Below, one piece after another: positions 1-9,489 of a stretch of DNA of 64,000 nt (position 1 is the first letter of the stretch; the number at the start of each line of letters is the position of its first letter). The notes under the pieces are model-generated. The model had not been told where the DNA came from. It worked only from the letters and a program-made list of their open reading frames with translations, and did not search any database. Made by a program: the position numbers and the translations under genes. Source of the stretch: Leifsonia sp. ZF2019 (GTDB lineage: Bacteria; Actinomycetota; Actinomycetes; Actinomycetales; Microbacteriaceae); contig NZ_CP065037.1 in NCBI RefSeq assembly GCF_019924635.1, forward strand, positions 2,852,001 through 2,916,000, given 5' to 3'.

Positions 1-121
1 AGGGCTTCGGCTTCGCGGGCGCAGCCTTCGCGGGCGCCCCGGGAGTGCGGTTGGTGGAGGCTGTGTCGCCGTTCCCGGTGCGCCTGGGCGGCGTGTTCGG
101 GAGCGTTGGCCGCTTCGGCAT
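1..121 (-). CDS. N-terminus of FtsB/DivIC-like septum formation initiator (partial)
   Basis: An ATG at 121 opens a frame that runs off the window edge. Forty codons are visible, starting MPKRPTLPNTPPRR and then rich in Ala, Pro, Lys and Thr. GGGAGG lies four bases upstream of the ATG, which supports the start. In Actinobacteria the gene just downstream of eno on the same strand is usually ftsB/divIC, a single-pass division protein with a basic, disordered, Pro/Ala-rich N-terminus, and this fits that pattern. The membrane segment and coiled coil that would prove it lie outside the window. The call rests on gene order and composition only. Confidence 0.5.
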   Translation of the reverse strand, partial: MPKRPTLPNTPPRRTGNGDTASTNRTPGAPAKAAPAKPKP

Positions 122-254
122 GACACCTCCCGGGTGGACGGACGAGCACGGACGGGGACCGGCGGCCCCGCCATTCATCGTAGGCGATCGTCGCGGCCGG
201 ACCCCGGCGCGCCCCTCCGCACGCCGACGCTGTGAGCAACTCCTCAGCGAGCCC

Positions 255-497
255 TCACGGCAGCACGAGGGCCAGGAGGCGTGCGAGACCCACGGCGACG
301 AGGACCCCACCGCCGACGGTGAAGACGAGCCCCACGGCCCGCGCGTCACGCGACCTGAAGCGTCCACGCTCCCCCTCGTCCGCGAAGAACGCCGCGGCCC
401 GCGCCGGCCGCAGCAGCAGGTACCCGCCGAGCGCGCAGAACAGTGCCGCCAGCGCAAGGAACAGCACGAGCGGGACCAGGTCCGTCTCCGCATCCAC
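255..497 (-). CDS. Small two-helix membrane protein
   Basis: The protein has about 80 residues from a GTG start at 497, with AGGA seven bases upstream. The open frame reaches back to 554, but that would start inside the eno terminator, so the GTG is preferred. Two hydrophobic segments are plain: residues about 8-26 (LVPLVLFLALAALFCALGG) and about 55-78 (AVGLVFTVGGGVLVAVG onward). A charged linker (FFADEGERGRFRSRDAR) joins them. I do not recognise a family. It lies between eno and the ftsB-like gene on the same strand and probably has its own transcript, since the eno terminator lies between them. Confidence 0.6.
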   Translation of the reverse strand: MDAETDLVPLVLFLALAALFCALGGYLLLRPARAAAFFADEGERGRFRSRDARAVGLVFTVGGGVLVAVGLARLLALVLP

Positions 498-553
498 GAC
501 GCCATCCTGCCATCGGGCCGCATGCCGCGGGGCGCGAGACGCACGGAGACGCA

Positions 554-586
554 CGACGGGCCCCGGCGCGATGCCGGGGCCCGTCG
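554..586 (-). terminator. Terminator hairpin after eno
   Basis: A perfect 14-bp inverted repeat (arms 554-567 and 573-586, CGACGGGCCCCGGC and its complement) encloses the loop GCGAT. It begins 28 bases past the eno stop. No T-run follows, as is common for actinobacterial terminators. Confidence 0.8.
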
Positions 587-613
587 GGAGTGCACTCAGT
601 GCGCGGGAGTGCG

Positions 614-1924
<1,311 letters not shown>

Positions 1925-2036
1925 TCACCGGCAAGTCTAGTGAAGCCGCGTGGACGGCCCGTGCCCACGGCGGGATGCTTGCGATGAATGGCGGGAGCGC
2001 CGACGTCTGCGCGTCGACGGTCCCGTCGCGACCGGG

Positions 2037-2639
2037 TCAGTGGAGGGCGGAGTCCGCGGGCCCGAGAGTCCAGGACTCGAAGCGCACCGCCAGGTCCGCG
2101 CGGCTGGGCGCGCACACCATCGGCCCTGCCTCGACCACGGCGTCCGGGTCCAGATAGGCGAGGCGCACGAGCCGGAACGGCTCCTCGCCGGAGCGGGCGC
2201 GCACCGTGAGGGCGTCGCCCGCCCGGCTGATCCGCACGGTGATGCGGCGTCCCGACCACTCGGGAACGGGAGCGACCGACCAGTCCGAGAAGCGGTGCGT
2301 CACGACCGCTCCGAGCTGCAGGGCGCCGTCCGCGAACTCGACGCCCGCCTTCGTCCATTCCTCGTCGGAGACGCGCACGAAGACACCGGCCTGATCGAAC
2401 TCGGCGGAGAAGTCGCCGGTGAAGGCGACCTCCATGGCCGATCCCGGCTCCAGCGGCGCGACGAGAGCGTGCTCGGTGTCGTGGACGAAGCCGTAGGCCG
2501 TACTGCGCCAGGCGTCGCTCGACTCCTTCGCGGTGACGACGAGGGCGGTCCCCTCCTCGACGGCGGCCGTCGGCGCGGTGGTCCAGCGCCCCTCGCTCCA
2601 GGCGACCGTGCGCGCGGGAGCGGTGCCTCCCCCGGTCAT
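2037..2639 (-). CDS. DUF1349 (REE1-like, concanavalin A fold) protein
   Basis: This 200-residue protein is of the DUF1349 type, a concanavalin A-like beta-sandwich family named after the yeast 'regulation of enolase' protein REE1. Family-like stretches include the beta-strand/aromatic run around WTTAPTA, the GVFVRVSDEEWTKAGVEF segment in the middle and the C-terminal VCAPSRADLAVRFESWTLGP. No signal peptide is visible, so it is probably cytoplasmic. Its ATG overlaps the hisS stop in an ATGA, so the two are translationally coupled. It sits directly upstream of eno. The family's biochemical role is not established; some members are treated as sugar-binding or glycosidase-like. Confidence 0.8.
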   Translation of the reverse strand: MTGGGTAPARTVAWSEGRWTTAPTAAVEEGTALVVTAKESSDAWRSTAYGFVHDTEHALVAPLEPGSAMEVAFTGDFSAEFDQAGVFVRVSDEEWTKAGVEFADGALQLGAVVTHRFSDWSVAPVPEWSGRRITVRISRAGDALTVRARSGEEPFRLVRLAYLDPDAVVEAGPMVCAPSRADLAVRFESWTLGPADSALH

Positions 2640-3928
2640 CCGAGCACCTTGATCTCGAGCGCGCCGGCATCGGCGGTGTCCGGGTTCACGAAGGCGAACG
2701 ACCGGTAGCCGGAGGCGGCGGCGCGGTCGAGCACCCCCTTGAGGTTCTTCGCGCGGCGATCGAGTCGAACCCGTCGGCCCTCGGCCACGAGCGTCGACTT
2801 GATGGCGACCAGCCGGTCGAGCGGCACGGCCGGGTCGTAGACGAGCACGAGCGACTCCGCCCCCTCGTCATCGGGCAGCTCGATCAGATCGACGACCCGC
2901 TCGAAACCGATGGAGAACCCGCACGCGGGCACGTCGGTGCCGAGGAAGCGCCCGATCATCCCGTCGTAGCGGCCGCCCCCGCCGACCGAGCTGCCGGAGC
3001 CCGGGTGGGCGATCTCGAAGATCGTGCCGGTGTAGTAGCCCATGCCCCGGACGAGGGTCGGGTCGAAGCGCAGCGTGACACCGTCCGGGAGCGTGTCGAG
3101 CGCGTGGGCCAGCGCTTCCAGCGCCGCGACCGCGTCGGTGTCGACGCCCGCGGGAAGGATGCCCGTGATCGCCTCGACGGTGAGCTCCACTCCCCCGTCC
3201 GCCAGGTGCGGCTCGAGATCGGCGAGGATGCCGCCGAGCACCGCCGCGGCGTCCGCGCCCTCCTCGCTGAGCTCGGACACCACGCCCGCCGAACCGATCT
3301 TGTCGAGCTTGTCGACCGAGATCAGCACCTGCGGCCAGCGCGACTCGGCGAAACCGCAGTACTCGAGCAGACCGTTCAGGATGCGGCGGTCGTTGATGCG
3401 GATCGTGCAGTCGGTCAGCCCGAGCGCGTCGAGCGTCGCGGCGGTCGCCGTGATCAGCTCCACCTCGGCCAGCTGCGAGCCCTCGCCGATGATGTCGATG
3501 TCGCACTGCACGAACTGGCGGTAGCGCCCCTTCTGCGGGCGCTCCGCACGCCACACCGGCGCGATCTGGATGGAGCGGAACACCGGCGGCAACTCGCCAC
3601 GGTGCGTGGCGTAGAAGCGGGCGAGCGGGACGGTCAGGTCGAAGCGCAGGCCGAGGTCGCACAGGGCGAGCGGGTCGCCCGATTCGAGGGCCGCGCGCAG
3701 GTCGTCGGCGTCCAGCCCGCGCTTCATCACGCCGAACGCGAGCTTCTCGTTGTCGCCGCCGAGGCCCGAGTGGAGACGGGCGGCGTCCTCGACGACCGGC
3801 GTCTCGATCTCGTCGAAGCCGTGAGCCGCGAAACTGCGCCGGATCACGCCCAGAGCGTGCTCCCTGCGTGCCTTCTCGGCGGGGAGGAAGTCGCGCATGC
3901 CGCGGGGCGGTGTGATCGGTGAGGCCAT
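2636..3928 (-). CDS. hisS: Histidyl-tRNA synthetase
   Basis: This is a class II aminoacyl-tRNA synthetase of 430 residues, the usual HisRS size. The open frame continues upstream past 4900, but homology starts at MASPITPPRGMRDFLP, so the ATG at 3928 is chosen. Visible signatures are GMRDFLP (N-terminal HisRS motif), FRSIQIAPVWRAERPQKG (motif 2), the FVQCDIDIIG strand, GMGYYTGTIFE, GGGGRYDGMIG and CGFSIGFERV (motif 3, ATP). The C-terminal anticodon-binding domain ends at ALEIKVLG. The downstream DUF1349 gene is coupled by an ATGA overlap. The gap to the iron-transport genes upstream is about 320 bases and ends with their terminator, so hisS probably has its own promoter. Confidence 0.97.
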   Translation of the reverse strand: MASPITPPRGMRDFLPAEKARREHALGVIRRSFAAHGFDEIETPVVEDAARLHSGLGGDNEKLAFGVMKRGLDADDLRAALESGDPLALCDLGLRFDLTVPLARFYATHRGELPPVFRSIQIAPVWRAERPQKGRYRQFVQCDIDIIGEGSQLAEVELITATAATLDALGLTDCTIRINDRRILNGLLEYCGFAESRWPQVLISVDKLDKIGSAGVVSELSEEGADAAAVLGGILADLEPHLADGGVELTVEAITGILPAGVDTDAVAALEALAHALDTLPDGVTLRFDPTLVRGMGYYTGTIFEIAHPGSGSSVGGGGRYDGMIGRFLGTDVPACGFSIGFERVVDLIELPDDEGAESLVLVYDPAVPLDRLVAIKSTLVAEGRRVRLDRRAKNLKGVLDRAAASGYRSFAFVNPDTADAGALEIKVLG

Positions 3929-4221
3929 GCGACGATTCTTCCACGACGGCGGGCGGGACACCTCCCGGGGGGATGGCCGCGCGCGCACCGCGGACGTAGA
4001 CTCGCTGCGTTGCCACCCTGATGCCGTTCCCCGACCGGAGCGGTTCGGTGGTGTCCCGAATGGACCTGGCATGAGTCGCATCCGTCCGACCACGGTCGCG
4101 ATGCTCGCTGCCAGACACGACGGGGCCGGCAACGCGTCCCGGGACGCCGGAGCAGACCCAGGCCAGGAGTGGCGCAGCGCGCCCTCACCCGAGTGGCAGC
4201 CGGCGCAGGGCTGGACGCGCT
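3929..4221. other. Gap between the iron ABC operon and hisS
   Basis: No gene is supported on either strand. Short frames exist (for example one on the plus strand from 4072), but they lack a ribosome site and a recognisable product. I looked for a tRNA or SRP-like RNA and found none. The hisS promoter must lie here, but I cannot place it with confidence. Confidence 0.5.
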
Positions 4222-4251
4222 GCCGGCGTCGCCCCGGAGCGGGCCGCCGGC
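4222..4251 (-). terminator. Hairpin terminator of the iron ABC operon
   Basis: GCCGGCG (4222-4228) pairs with CGCCGGC (4245-4251). An inner GCCC/GGGC helix lies within the 16-base loop. The hairpin abuts the stop codon of the ATPase gene. Confidence 0.6.
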
Positions 4252-5052
4252 TCAGACCCGGTGGTGCCGCCCCAGAGGGACGACGAGCGGCGTCGCCGTG
4301 ACCGGATCGCTCGCGATGACCGACTCGACGCCGAACACGTCGCGCACGAGGTCCGCGGTGACGACCTCGCCCGGATCGCCGGCCGCGACGATCGCGCCGT
4401 CCCGCATGGCCACCAGGTGGTCCGCGTAGCGTGCGGCGAGGTTGAGGTCGTGCAGCACCATCACGACGGTCGCCCCGCGCGCGGCGTTGAGGTCGAGCAG
4501 GAGGTCGAGCACGTCGATCTGGTGGCTGATGTCGAGGAAGGTGGTCGGCTCGTCGAGCAGCAGGATGTCGGTCTGCTGCGCGAGGGCCATGGCGATCCAG
4601 ACGCGCTGGCGCTGGCCTCCCGAGAGCTCGTCGACGCTGCGCTCCGCGAGCTCGGCGATGCCCGTGGCCGTCATCGCCTCGGTCACCGCGGCGTCGTCCT
4701 CCGCCGTCCAGCGGCGGAACCAGCCCTGGTGCGGGTAGCGACCCCGGGAGACGAGATCGGCGACGGTGATCCCGTCGGGTGCGACGGGTGGCTGCGGCAG
4801 CAGGCCGAGGCGCGTCGCCACCTGCTTGGTCGGCAGCGAGTGGATGTCCGCACCGTCGAGCAGTACGGCACCGGAAGCGGGGGCGAGCAGACGCGAGAGG
4901 CCGCGCAGGAGGGTCGATTTGCCGCACGCGTTCGGCCCGACGATCGCGGTCACGCGGCCGGGCGGGACGGTGAGGTCGAGGCCCTCGACGACGACCCGGC
5001 CCTCGTACGAGAGGGTCAGGTCGCGCGCGGCGAGCTCGTGATCAGCGGTCAT
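4252..5052 (-). CDS. Iron-siderophore ABC transporter, ATP-binding protein
   Basis: This 266-residue ATPase is of the FecE/FepC type and powers siderophore uptake. Walker A is GPNACGKST near residue 40, with Ala-Cys in place of the common Gly-Ala. The Q-loop region is LLPQPP, the signature [17 protein letters not shown] is near 142, Walker B and the catalytic Glu are ILLLDEPT near 165, and the H-loop is [13 protein letters not shown]. The ATG lies one base past the stop of the upstream permease gene. It is the last gene of the four-gene minus-strand operon SBP-permease-permease-ATPase. Confidence 0.93.
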   Translation of the reverse strand: MTADHELAARDLTLSYEGRVVVEGLDLTVPPGRVTAIVGPNACGKSTLLRGLSRLLAPASGAVLLDGADIHSLPTKQVATRLGLLPQPPVAPDGITVADLVSRGRYPHQGWFRRWTAEDDAAVTEAMTATGIAELAERSVDELSGGQRQRVWIAMALAQQTDILLLDEPTTFLDISHQIDVLDLLLDLNAARGATVVMVLHDLNLAARYADHLVAMRDGAIVAAGDPGEVVTADLVRDVFGVESVIASDPVTATPLVVPLGRHHRV

Positions 5053-5053
5053 G

Positions 5054-6076
5054 TCAGCCTCCCCGGCCGATTCGGTTGGTCCTGGTGAGGAGCCAGAGCA
5101 GATACGGGGCGCCCACGATGCCCGTGACGACGCCCACGGGGAACACCACGTCGGGCACGGCGAACTGCGCCGCGATGTCCGACAGGACGACCACCAGGGC
5201 GCCGACGAGCGCCGATGACACGAGGGCGAGCGAGCCGCGGCCGACGAGGCGGCGTGCGATCGGGGCGGCGAGGAACGCGACGAAGCTGATCGGTCCGGCG
5301 ACCGAGACGGCGACGGCGGCGAGCGCGACCGCCACGGCCACGACGAGGAGCCGGGTGCGCTCGGCGCGCACGCCGATCCCGGCCGCCGTGTCGTCGCCCA
5401 GGCCCAGTGCCGCGAGCGGCCGGCCGAGCAGCAGCGCGCACGGGAGCAGCACCGCGGCGCCCACGGCGAGCACGGCCAGGGAGACCCCGTCGACGGTGTT
5501 CAGGCTCCCGGTGATCCAGACGAGCGCGCTCTGCACGTCGGAGATGTCGGCCTTCGTCAGCACGTACGACACGACGCCGGATGCGATGGCGGCGAACCCG
5601 ATCCCGACGAGCACGAAGCGGTAGCCGCTCACGCCGCGGCGCCACGCGAGGGCATAGATGAGCACCGCGGCGAGCAGCGTTCCGACCAGCACCGCTCCGG
5701 AGAGCGCGAGTCCGGTGAGACCGAACCAGACCAGCGCGACCGAGCCGACGGCGCTCGCGCTCGCGGTGACGCCGATGATGTCCGGGCTGGCGAGCGGGTT
5801 GCGCGCGACCGACTGGATGAGCGCGCCGGACACGCCGAGACACGCCCCGACGAGGGCGGCCGCCAGCAGGCGCGGGAGGCGGAGCTCCAGGATCACGAAC
5901 GAGGTCAGGCGATCGGCGCGACCCACCAGGGCCGCGAGCACGTCCTCGGGGGCGACCCCCGCATCCCCCAGCGTGAGCGAGACGGCGCCCACGACGACGA
6001 GCAGCGCGGCGAGCACGACGGCGACGCGGGTGGCGCGACCGGCGCGGCGGCGACGGTCGACGGTGACGGCGCTCAC
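5054..6076 (-). CDS. Iron-siderophore ABC permease (FecCD family), second subunit
   Basis: This is a 340-residue polytopic permease of the FecCD/BtuC type. The frame is open much further upstream, but the protein starts at a GTG at 6076 (V-S-A-V-T-V-D) that overlaps the stop of the first permease in a GTGA. Family features are the basic N-terminus followed by a first helix ([17 protein letters not shown]), [39 protein letters not shown], the cytoplasmic coupling segment [19 protein letters not shown], and [19 protein letters not shown]. It pairs with the 6073-7134 permease to form the heterodimeric channel. Confidence 0.92.
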   Translation of the reverse strand: MSAVTVDRRRRAGRATRVAVVLAALLVVVGAVSLTLGDAGVAPEDVLAALVGRADRLTSFVILELRLPRLLAAALVGACLGVSGALIQSVARNPLASPDIIGVTASASAVGSVALVWFGLTGLALSGAVLVGTLLAAVLIYALAWRRGVSGYRFVLVGIGFAAIASGVVSYVLTKADISDVQSALVWITGSLNTVDGVSLAVLAVGAAVLLPCALLLGRPLAALGLGDDTAAGIGVRAERTRLLVVAVAVALAAVAVSVAGPISFVAFLAAPIARRLVGRGSLALVSSALVGALVVVLSDIAAQFAVPDVVFPVGVVTGIVGAPYLLWLLTRTNRIGRGG

Positions 6077-7134
6077 AGGCTGACCAGCTTGCGGCGCCGC
6101 ACGAGGGCGATGAAGAGGGGCGCTCCGACGAACGCCATGACGACGCCGACCTGCAGTTCGCCGGGCATGGCGACGACGCGTCCGATCACGTCGCAGGCCA
6201 GCAGCAGGGTCGGCGCGACCACGGCCGAGAAGGCGAGGATCCAGCGGTAGTCGCCGCCGACCGCCCAGCGGGCGATGTGCGGCACCACGAGGCCGACGAA
6301 GGCGATCGGGCCGACGGCGGCGGTGGCGGAGCCGCAGAGCAGGACGATCGCGACCGCGCTGACCGCCCGCGCGACGCCGACACGCTGGCCGAGACCACGG
6401 GCGACGTCGTCCCCGAGCGCGAGACCGTTGAGCACGCGCCCGAGCGCGAGCGCGATCACGGCGCCGAGGAGGAGGGTGGGCAGCACCTGCCAGAGCACGT
6501 CGACGGTGCGGCCGGCGAGCGCGCCGACCTGCCAGAACCGCATCGCGTCGAGGGAGACCCGGCTGGTCAGGAGGACGGCCGTGATGAGCGAGCCGAGGGC
6601 GGCGGAGACCGCGGCGCCCGCGATCGCGAGCTTGATCGGGGTGGCGCCCTCGCGTCCCGCCGACGAGACCGCGTAGACGAGGGCGGAAGCGAGCGCCGCC
6701 CCCGCGAAGGCGAACCACACGTACCCGGAGACGCTCGTGACCCCGAGGTAGGCGATCGCGACGACGACCGCCAAGGATGCCCCGAAGTTGACGCCCAGGA
6801 TGCCCGGGTCGGCGAGCGGGTTGCGCGAGAGGCCCTGCATCACCGTTCCCGAGAGGCCGAGGGCAAGCCCCGCCGCCAGCCCGAGCAGGGTGCGCGGCAG
6901 CCGGCTCCCGACCACCACGAGGTGCTCCGGGTCACCCGGCCGGTAGTGGAAGAGCGCGTCGAGGACGTCGGCGGGGGCGATCGTGCGTGCGCCCACCATG
7001 AGGCTGAGCACGCTCACCGCCACGAGCGCGACCACGGCGACGACGAAGCCCACGAGCAGACGCCGACGGCGCCGGCCGTGCGAGGAGATCCCCTCGGCAC
7101 GGCCGACGCTGGGAGCGATGACGCTCGCGGGCAT
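6073..7134 (-). CDS. Iron-siderophore ABC permease (FecCD family), first subunit
   Basis: This 353-residue FecCD-type permease starts at an ATG at 7134, six bases after the binding-protein stop. It has a basic N-terminal tail (HGRRRRRLLVGF), then about ten hydrophobic segments. Family marks are SRLPRTLLGLAAGLALGLSGTVMQGLSRNPLADPGILGVNFGA, the coupling segment LALGDDVARGLGQRVGVAR, and GPIAFVGLVVPHIARWAVG. It shares its layout with the downstream permease, and the two probably arose by duplication. The genes are translationally coupled. Confidence 0.92.
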   Translation of the reverse strand: MPASVIAPSVGRAEGISSHGRRRRRLLVGFVVAVVALVAVSVLSLMVGARTIAPADVLDALFHYRPGDPEHLVVVGSRLPRTLLGLAAGLALGLSGTVMQGLSRNPLADPGILGVNFGASLAVVVAIAYLGVTSVSGYVWFAFAGAALASALVYAVSSAGREGATPIKLAIAGAAVSAALGSLITAVLLTSRVSLDAMRFWQVGALAGRTVDVLWQVLPTLLLGAVIALALGRVLNGLALGDDVARGLGQRVGVARAVSAVAIVLLCGSATAAVGPIAFVGLVVPHIARWAVGGDYRWILAFSAVVAPTLLLACDVIGRVVAMPGELQVGVVMAFVGAPLFIALVRRRKLVSL

Positions 7135-7140
7135 CGACGG

Positions 7141-8196
7141 CTACTTGACCTTCTCGGCGGCGGCCGCCAGCTGCGGCACGTACTTGTCGAGCATCCACGG
7201 GATGGCGAGCACACTGGGCGCACTCGTGGCCGCGACGAACGACTCGCCGACGATCGGCGCGAAGCGGCCCTCCTTGATGGCGGGCATCGCGGCGACGAGC
7301 GGGTCGGCCGTGAACGCATCCACGGAGGACTGCTTGTCGAAGTACATCACCAGCAGGTCCGTGTCGATCTTCGAGAGGTTCTCGTAGCTGAGCTGGAAGT
7401 AGAAACTGCCGTCATCCTTGCTCGTGTCGAGCTCGGCGATGCTCGCCGAGTTCTTGAGCCCCAGATCGTTCAGCAGCTGCACGCGCGGATCTTCGGCCCG
7501 GTAGACGTTCAGCACGCCCGGCTGGTTGGCCGCGGCGTAGAAGAACGTCTTGTCCTTCAGCACAGGGTACTTCGCGGCGAGGGTCGCGATGTCGTCCTTG
7601 GTCTTCGTGAGCAGCGCATCCGCCTCGCCCGACAGGCCGAGCGCCTTGCCGACGATGGCCGTCTGGTCCTGCCAGCTGGTCGCCCACGGCTTGTCCGGGT
7701 AGGCGACGACGGGAGCGATCTTGCTGAGGGTGTCGAACTCCGCCTGCGTGAGGCCGGAGTATGGCGCGAGGATGACGTCGGGCTTCGCCTTCACGAACGC
7801 CTCGAACGGCACCTCCCCCGTGTCGGAGGAGATGATCTGCGGGGTCGCGCCCTTGAGCTTCTTGATCGTGTCGGCGTCCCAGGGCAGCACGCCGTCCTTG
7901 TCGCCACCGTAGGTGAACGCCGGCATGGCGACGGGCACGATGCCGAGCGCGAGCACGATGTCCTGCGCGCCCCAGCCCCAGGTCGCGACGCGCTTGGGCT
8001 TGGAGTCGATCGTCGTCTTTCCCAGCGCACTGTCGATCGTGACCGGGAACGCACCCGTGTCACTGCTGGAGGTGCTCTCGGCTCCGGCTCCGCCGGCGCT
8101 GCAGCCGGTGAGGACGAGTGCGGCCGAGGCGACGACCGCCGAGGCGATCAGGGCGAGACGCGACCGGCGACGGCCGCGGCGTGCGGTTTCGAGCAT
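7141..8196 (-). CDS. Iron-siderophore ABC substrate-binding lipoprotein
   Basis: This 351-residue class III binding protein has a lipoprotein signal: a basic start (RRGRRRSR), a hydrophobic stretch and lipobox LTGC with Cys at residue 32. It should be anchored to the outer face of the membrane. A low-complexity Ser/Gly linker precedes the binding domain. RVATWGWGAQDIVLALGIVPVAM and KPDVILAPYSGLTQAEFDTLSKIAPVVAY are typical of FepB/FhuD-like proteins, and the long helix between the two lobes is present. It is first in the operon, directly behind a DtxR/IdeR-type box, so it is expected to be induced by iron starvation. The siderophore cannot be told from sequence. Confidence 0.92.
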   Translation of the reverse strand: MLETARRGRRRSRLALIASAVVASAALVLTGCSAGGAGAESTSSSDTGAFPVTIDSALGKTTIDSKPKRVATWGWGAQDIVLALGIVPVAMPAFTYGGDKDGVLPWDADTIKKLKGATPQIISSDTGEVPFEAFVKAKPDVILAPYSGLTQAEFDTLSKIAPVVAYPDKPWATSWQDQTAIVGKALGLSGEADALLTKTKDDIATLAAKYPVLKDKTFFYAAANQPGVLNVYRAEDPRVQLLNDLGLKNSASIAELDTSKDDGSFYFQLSYENLSKIDTDLLVMYFDKQSSVDAFTADPLVAAMPAIKEGRFAPIVGESFVAATSAPSVLAIPWMLDKYVPQLAAAAEKVK

Positions 8197-8226
8197 GGCT
8201 CTCCTGGTTCGGGAAGGGCGGGTGAC

Positions 8227-8240
8227 GTGTCGATCGACAC
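8227..8240. promoter_or_regulatory. Perfect 14-bp palindrome in the leader of the iron operon
   Basis: GTGTCGATCGACAC reads the same on both strands. It lies one base from the DtxR-type box, in the 5' leader of the binding-protein gene. It could be a second operator or a small hairpin. No function is known to me. Confidence 0.4.
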
Positions 8241-8241
8241 A

Positions 8242-8260
8242 TTAGGGGAGCCTAACCTAA
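8242..8260 (-). promoter_or_regulatory. DtxR/IdeR-type iron box
   Basis: Read on the minus strand the site is TTAGGTTAGGCTCCCCTAA. It matches the 19-bp DtxR/IdeR consensus TTAGGTTAGGCTAACCTAA at 17 of 19 positions. It lies 46 bases upstream of the binding-protein start, where a repressor would block transcription under iron sufficiency. The regulator itself is not in the window. Confidence 0.9.
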
Positions 8261-8294
8261 GCAAGGCGACCCTGCACAACTCCCAGGAAGACGC

Positions 8295-8957
8295 TCAGAC
8301 TCCGTCCGCCTCGTGTTCCCGGATCTCTCCCTGGAGGTCCCGCAGCGTGGAGCGCAGCGCCCGCTCCGCATCCAGGCCCTGCGACTTCGCCGACGCGACG
8401 ATCGCCAGCAGCAGCGCGCCCAGCTCGTCCTCGTTCTCCACCGCGACTCCTCCGCCCTCGGCCAGATCGAGGAGTCCGACCTTCTGCGCGCGGCCCAGCA
8501 GTTTGTCCGCCAGCGCCAGCGACGGCATCGCCTGCGGGATGCCGTCCAGCACGCTCGTCCGGCCCGGCTTCTCCTGCTTCTTCAGGTCGTCCCAGAAGCC
8601 GACGACATCGTCCGCGGTCTCGGCCGTGCGGCCTCCCCCGAAGACATGCGGGTGCCGACCGATCATCTTCGCGGTCATCTGTGCAGCGACATCCTGGATG
8701 TCGAAGTCCTCCCCCGGCGTGTGCGCCGCGATGTCCGCGTGGAACAACACCTGGTAGAGCACGTCGCCGAGCTCCTCGAGCAAGTCGTCGCGGGTGCCGC
8801 TCTCGATCGCCTCCACCAGCTCGTACGTCTCCTCGACGAGGTACTGCACGAGGGACTCGTGCGTTTGGTCGGCGTCCCACGGGCAGCCGCCGGGCGCCCG
8901 GAGTCGCGCCGTCACCGCGACGAGCTCATCGAGTTTGCTGGGGGCCGGGTCGGTCAT
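8295..8957 (-). CDS. mazG: MazG nucleoside triphosphate pyrophosphohydrolase
   Basis: This 220-residue all-alpha NTP pyrophosphatase clears non-canonical or excess NTPs. Family marks are GGCPWDADQTHESL, the metal-binding EExxE/ExxD set VEETYELVEAIE and LLEELGDVLYQVLFHADIA, and KMIGRHPHVFGG. It is the single-MazG-domain actinobacterial form with a poorly conserved C-terminus. The actinobacterial order is mfd-mazG-eno. Here the iron operon, hisS and the DUF1349 gene separate mazG from eno, and nhaA and a VOC gene separate it from mfd. Confidence 0.94.
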   Translation of the reverse strand: MTDPAPSKLDELVAVTARLRAPGGCPWDADQTHESLVQYLVEETYELVEAIESGTRDDLLEELGDVLYQVLFHADIAAHTPGEDFDIQDVAAQMTAKMIGRHPHVFGGGRTAETADDVVGFWDDLKKQEKPGRTSVLDGIPQAMPSLALADKLLGRAQKVGLLDLAEGGGVAVENEDELGALLLAIVASAKSQGLDAERALRSTLRDLQGEIREHEADGV

Positions 8958-9004
8958 CGTGCTCCTCCTCAGGACGGCTCCATCCTCTCACCGCCGTCGC
9001 CCGC

Positions 9005-9010
9005 TACTCT
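9005..9010 (+). promoter_or_regulatory. -10 element of a leaderless VOC-gene transcript
   Basis: TACTCT is followed by six bases and then the ATG at 9017, with no ribosome site. This spacing places the transcription start on the start codon. Confidence 0.5.
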
Positions 9011-9016
9011 GGCCGC

Positions 9017-9385
9017 ATGGCCAGTCGCATCGCCCGCGTCACCGTGTCCGTCGACGATCTCGCGGCCTCCCTCGCGCTGTACCGCGACGTCCTCGGGCTC
9101 GCCGAGTTGTACACGGCCGACGACGTCGCGATGCTGACGACGGACCCGGGCGACCGGACGGGCGCCGAGACTCAGGTGCTGCTGCACCGCCGCACCCCGA
9201 CACCCGGCGACGCGGGCGTCGCGATCAGCTTCGGCGTCCCGGATGTCGATGCGGCGACCACGGCCGCCGTCGCCGCCGGCGCCGTGCTCGTGGACGCACC
9301 GGCCGATCAGCCGTGGCGGGAGCGGCAGGCCGTGCTCCGGGACCGCGACGGCCACCTCCTCTGCCTGGTGTCGCCCCTCGGGTAG
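9017..9385 (+). CDS. VOC (glyoxalase/bleomycin-resistance fold) protein
   Basis: This 122-residue single-domain VOC protein opens with SRIARVTVSVDDLAASLALYRDVLGL, the typical first beta-alpha-beta of the fold. It ends with PWRERQAVLRDRDGHLLCLVSPLG, the usual closing strand with an acidic metal-ligand region. Such proteins range from dioxygenases and lyases to drug-binding proteins, and the substrate cannot be read from sequence. The ATG at 9017 follows a TACTCT -10 element by six bases. The gene lies between the divergently read mazG and nhaA. Confidence 0.8.
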   Translation: MASRIARVTVSVDDLAASLALYRDVLGLAELYTADDVAMLTTDPGDRTGAETQVLLHRRTPTPGDAGVAISFGVPDVDAATTAAVAAGAVLVDAPADQPWRERQAVLRDRDGHLLCLVSPLG

Positions 9386-9395
9386 ACTCCCACCT

Positions 9396-9489
9396 GGTGT
9401 GCCGGGAAGTCTGGTCGGCGGGTGACGCGTGCGCGTCGCTCCCGTGATCGACCCCACCCGCACACGGTGCGAGAAGGGCTGCACTCCCG
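9396..9489 (+). ncRNA. Structured leader of nhaA (candidate cis-regulatory RNA)
   Basis: The 104-base gap ahead of nhaA is rich in pairing potential. GTGTGC (9397-9402) can pair with GCACAC (9460-9465) and close the structure. GACGC/GCGTC (9424-9428 and 9433-9437, loop GTGC) forms an inner hairpin. GCCG/CGGC (9401-9404 and 9416-9419) encloses GGAAGTCTGGT. Near the start codon GTGC (9467-9470) pairs with GCAC (9481-9484) and holds the purine-rich GAGAAGGG in its loop, which could hide the ribosome site. Several of these helices exclude each other. This suggests a riboswitch-like control of an ion antiporter; I cannot assign a known family. Confidence 0.4.

Noticed and set aside
4072..4301. Plus-strand ORF beginning MSRIRPTTVAM
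   Set aside because: No ribosome site or family; it runs into the ABC ATPase gene and its terminator.
3929..4927. Upstream extension of the hisS frame
   Set aside because: HisRS homology begins at the 3928 ATG; the extension is Arg/Pro-rich shadow of the ABC ATPase gene.
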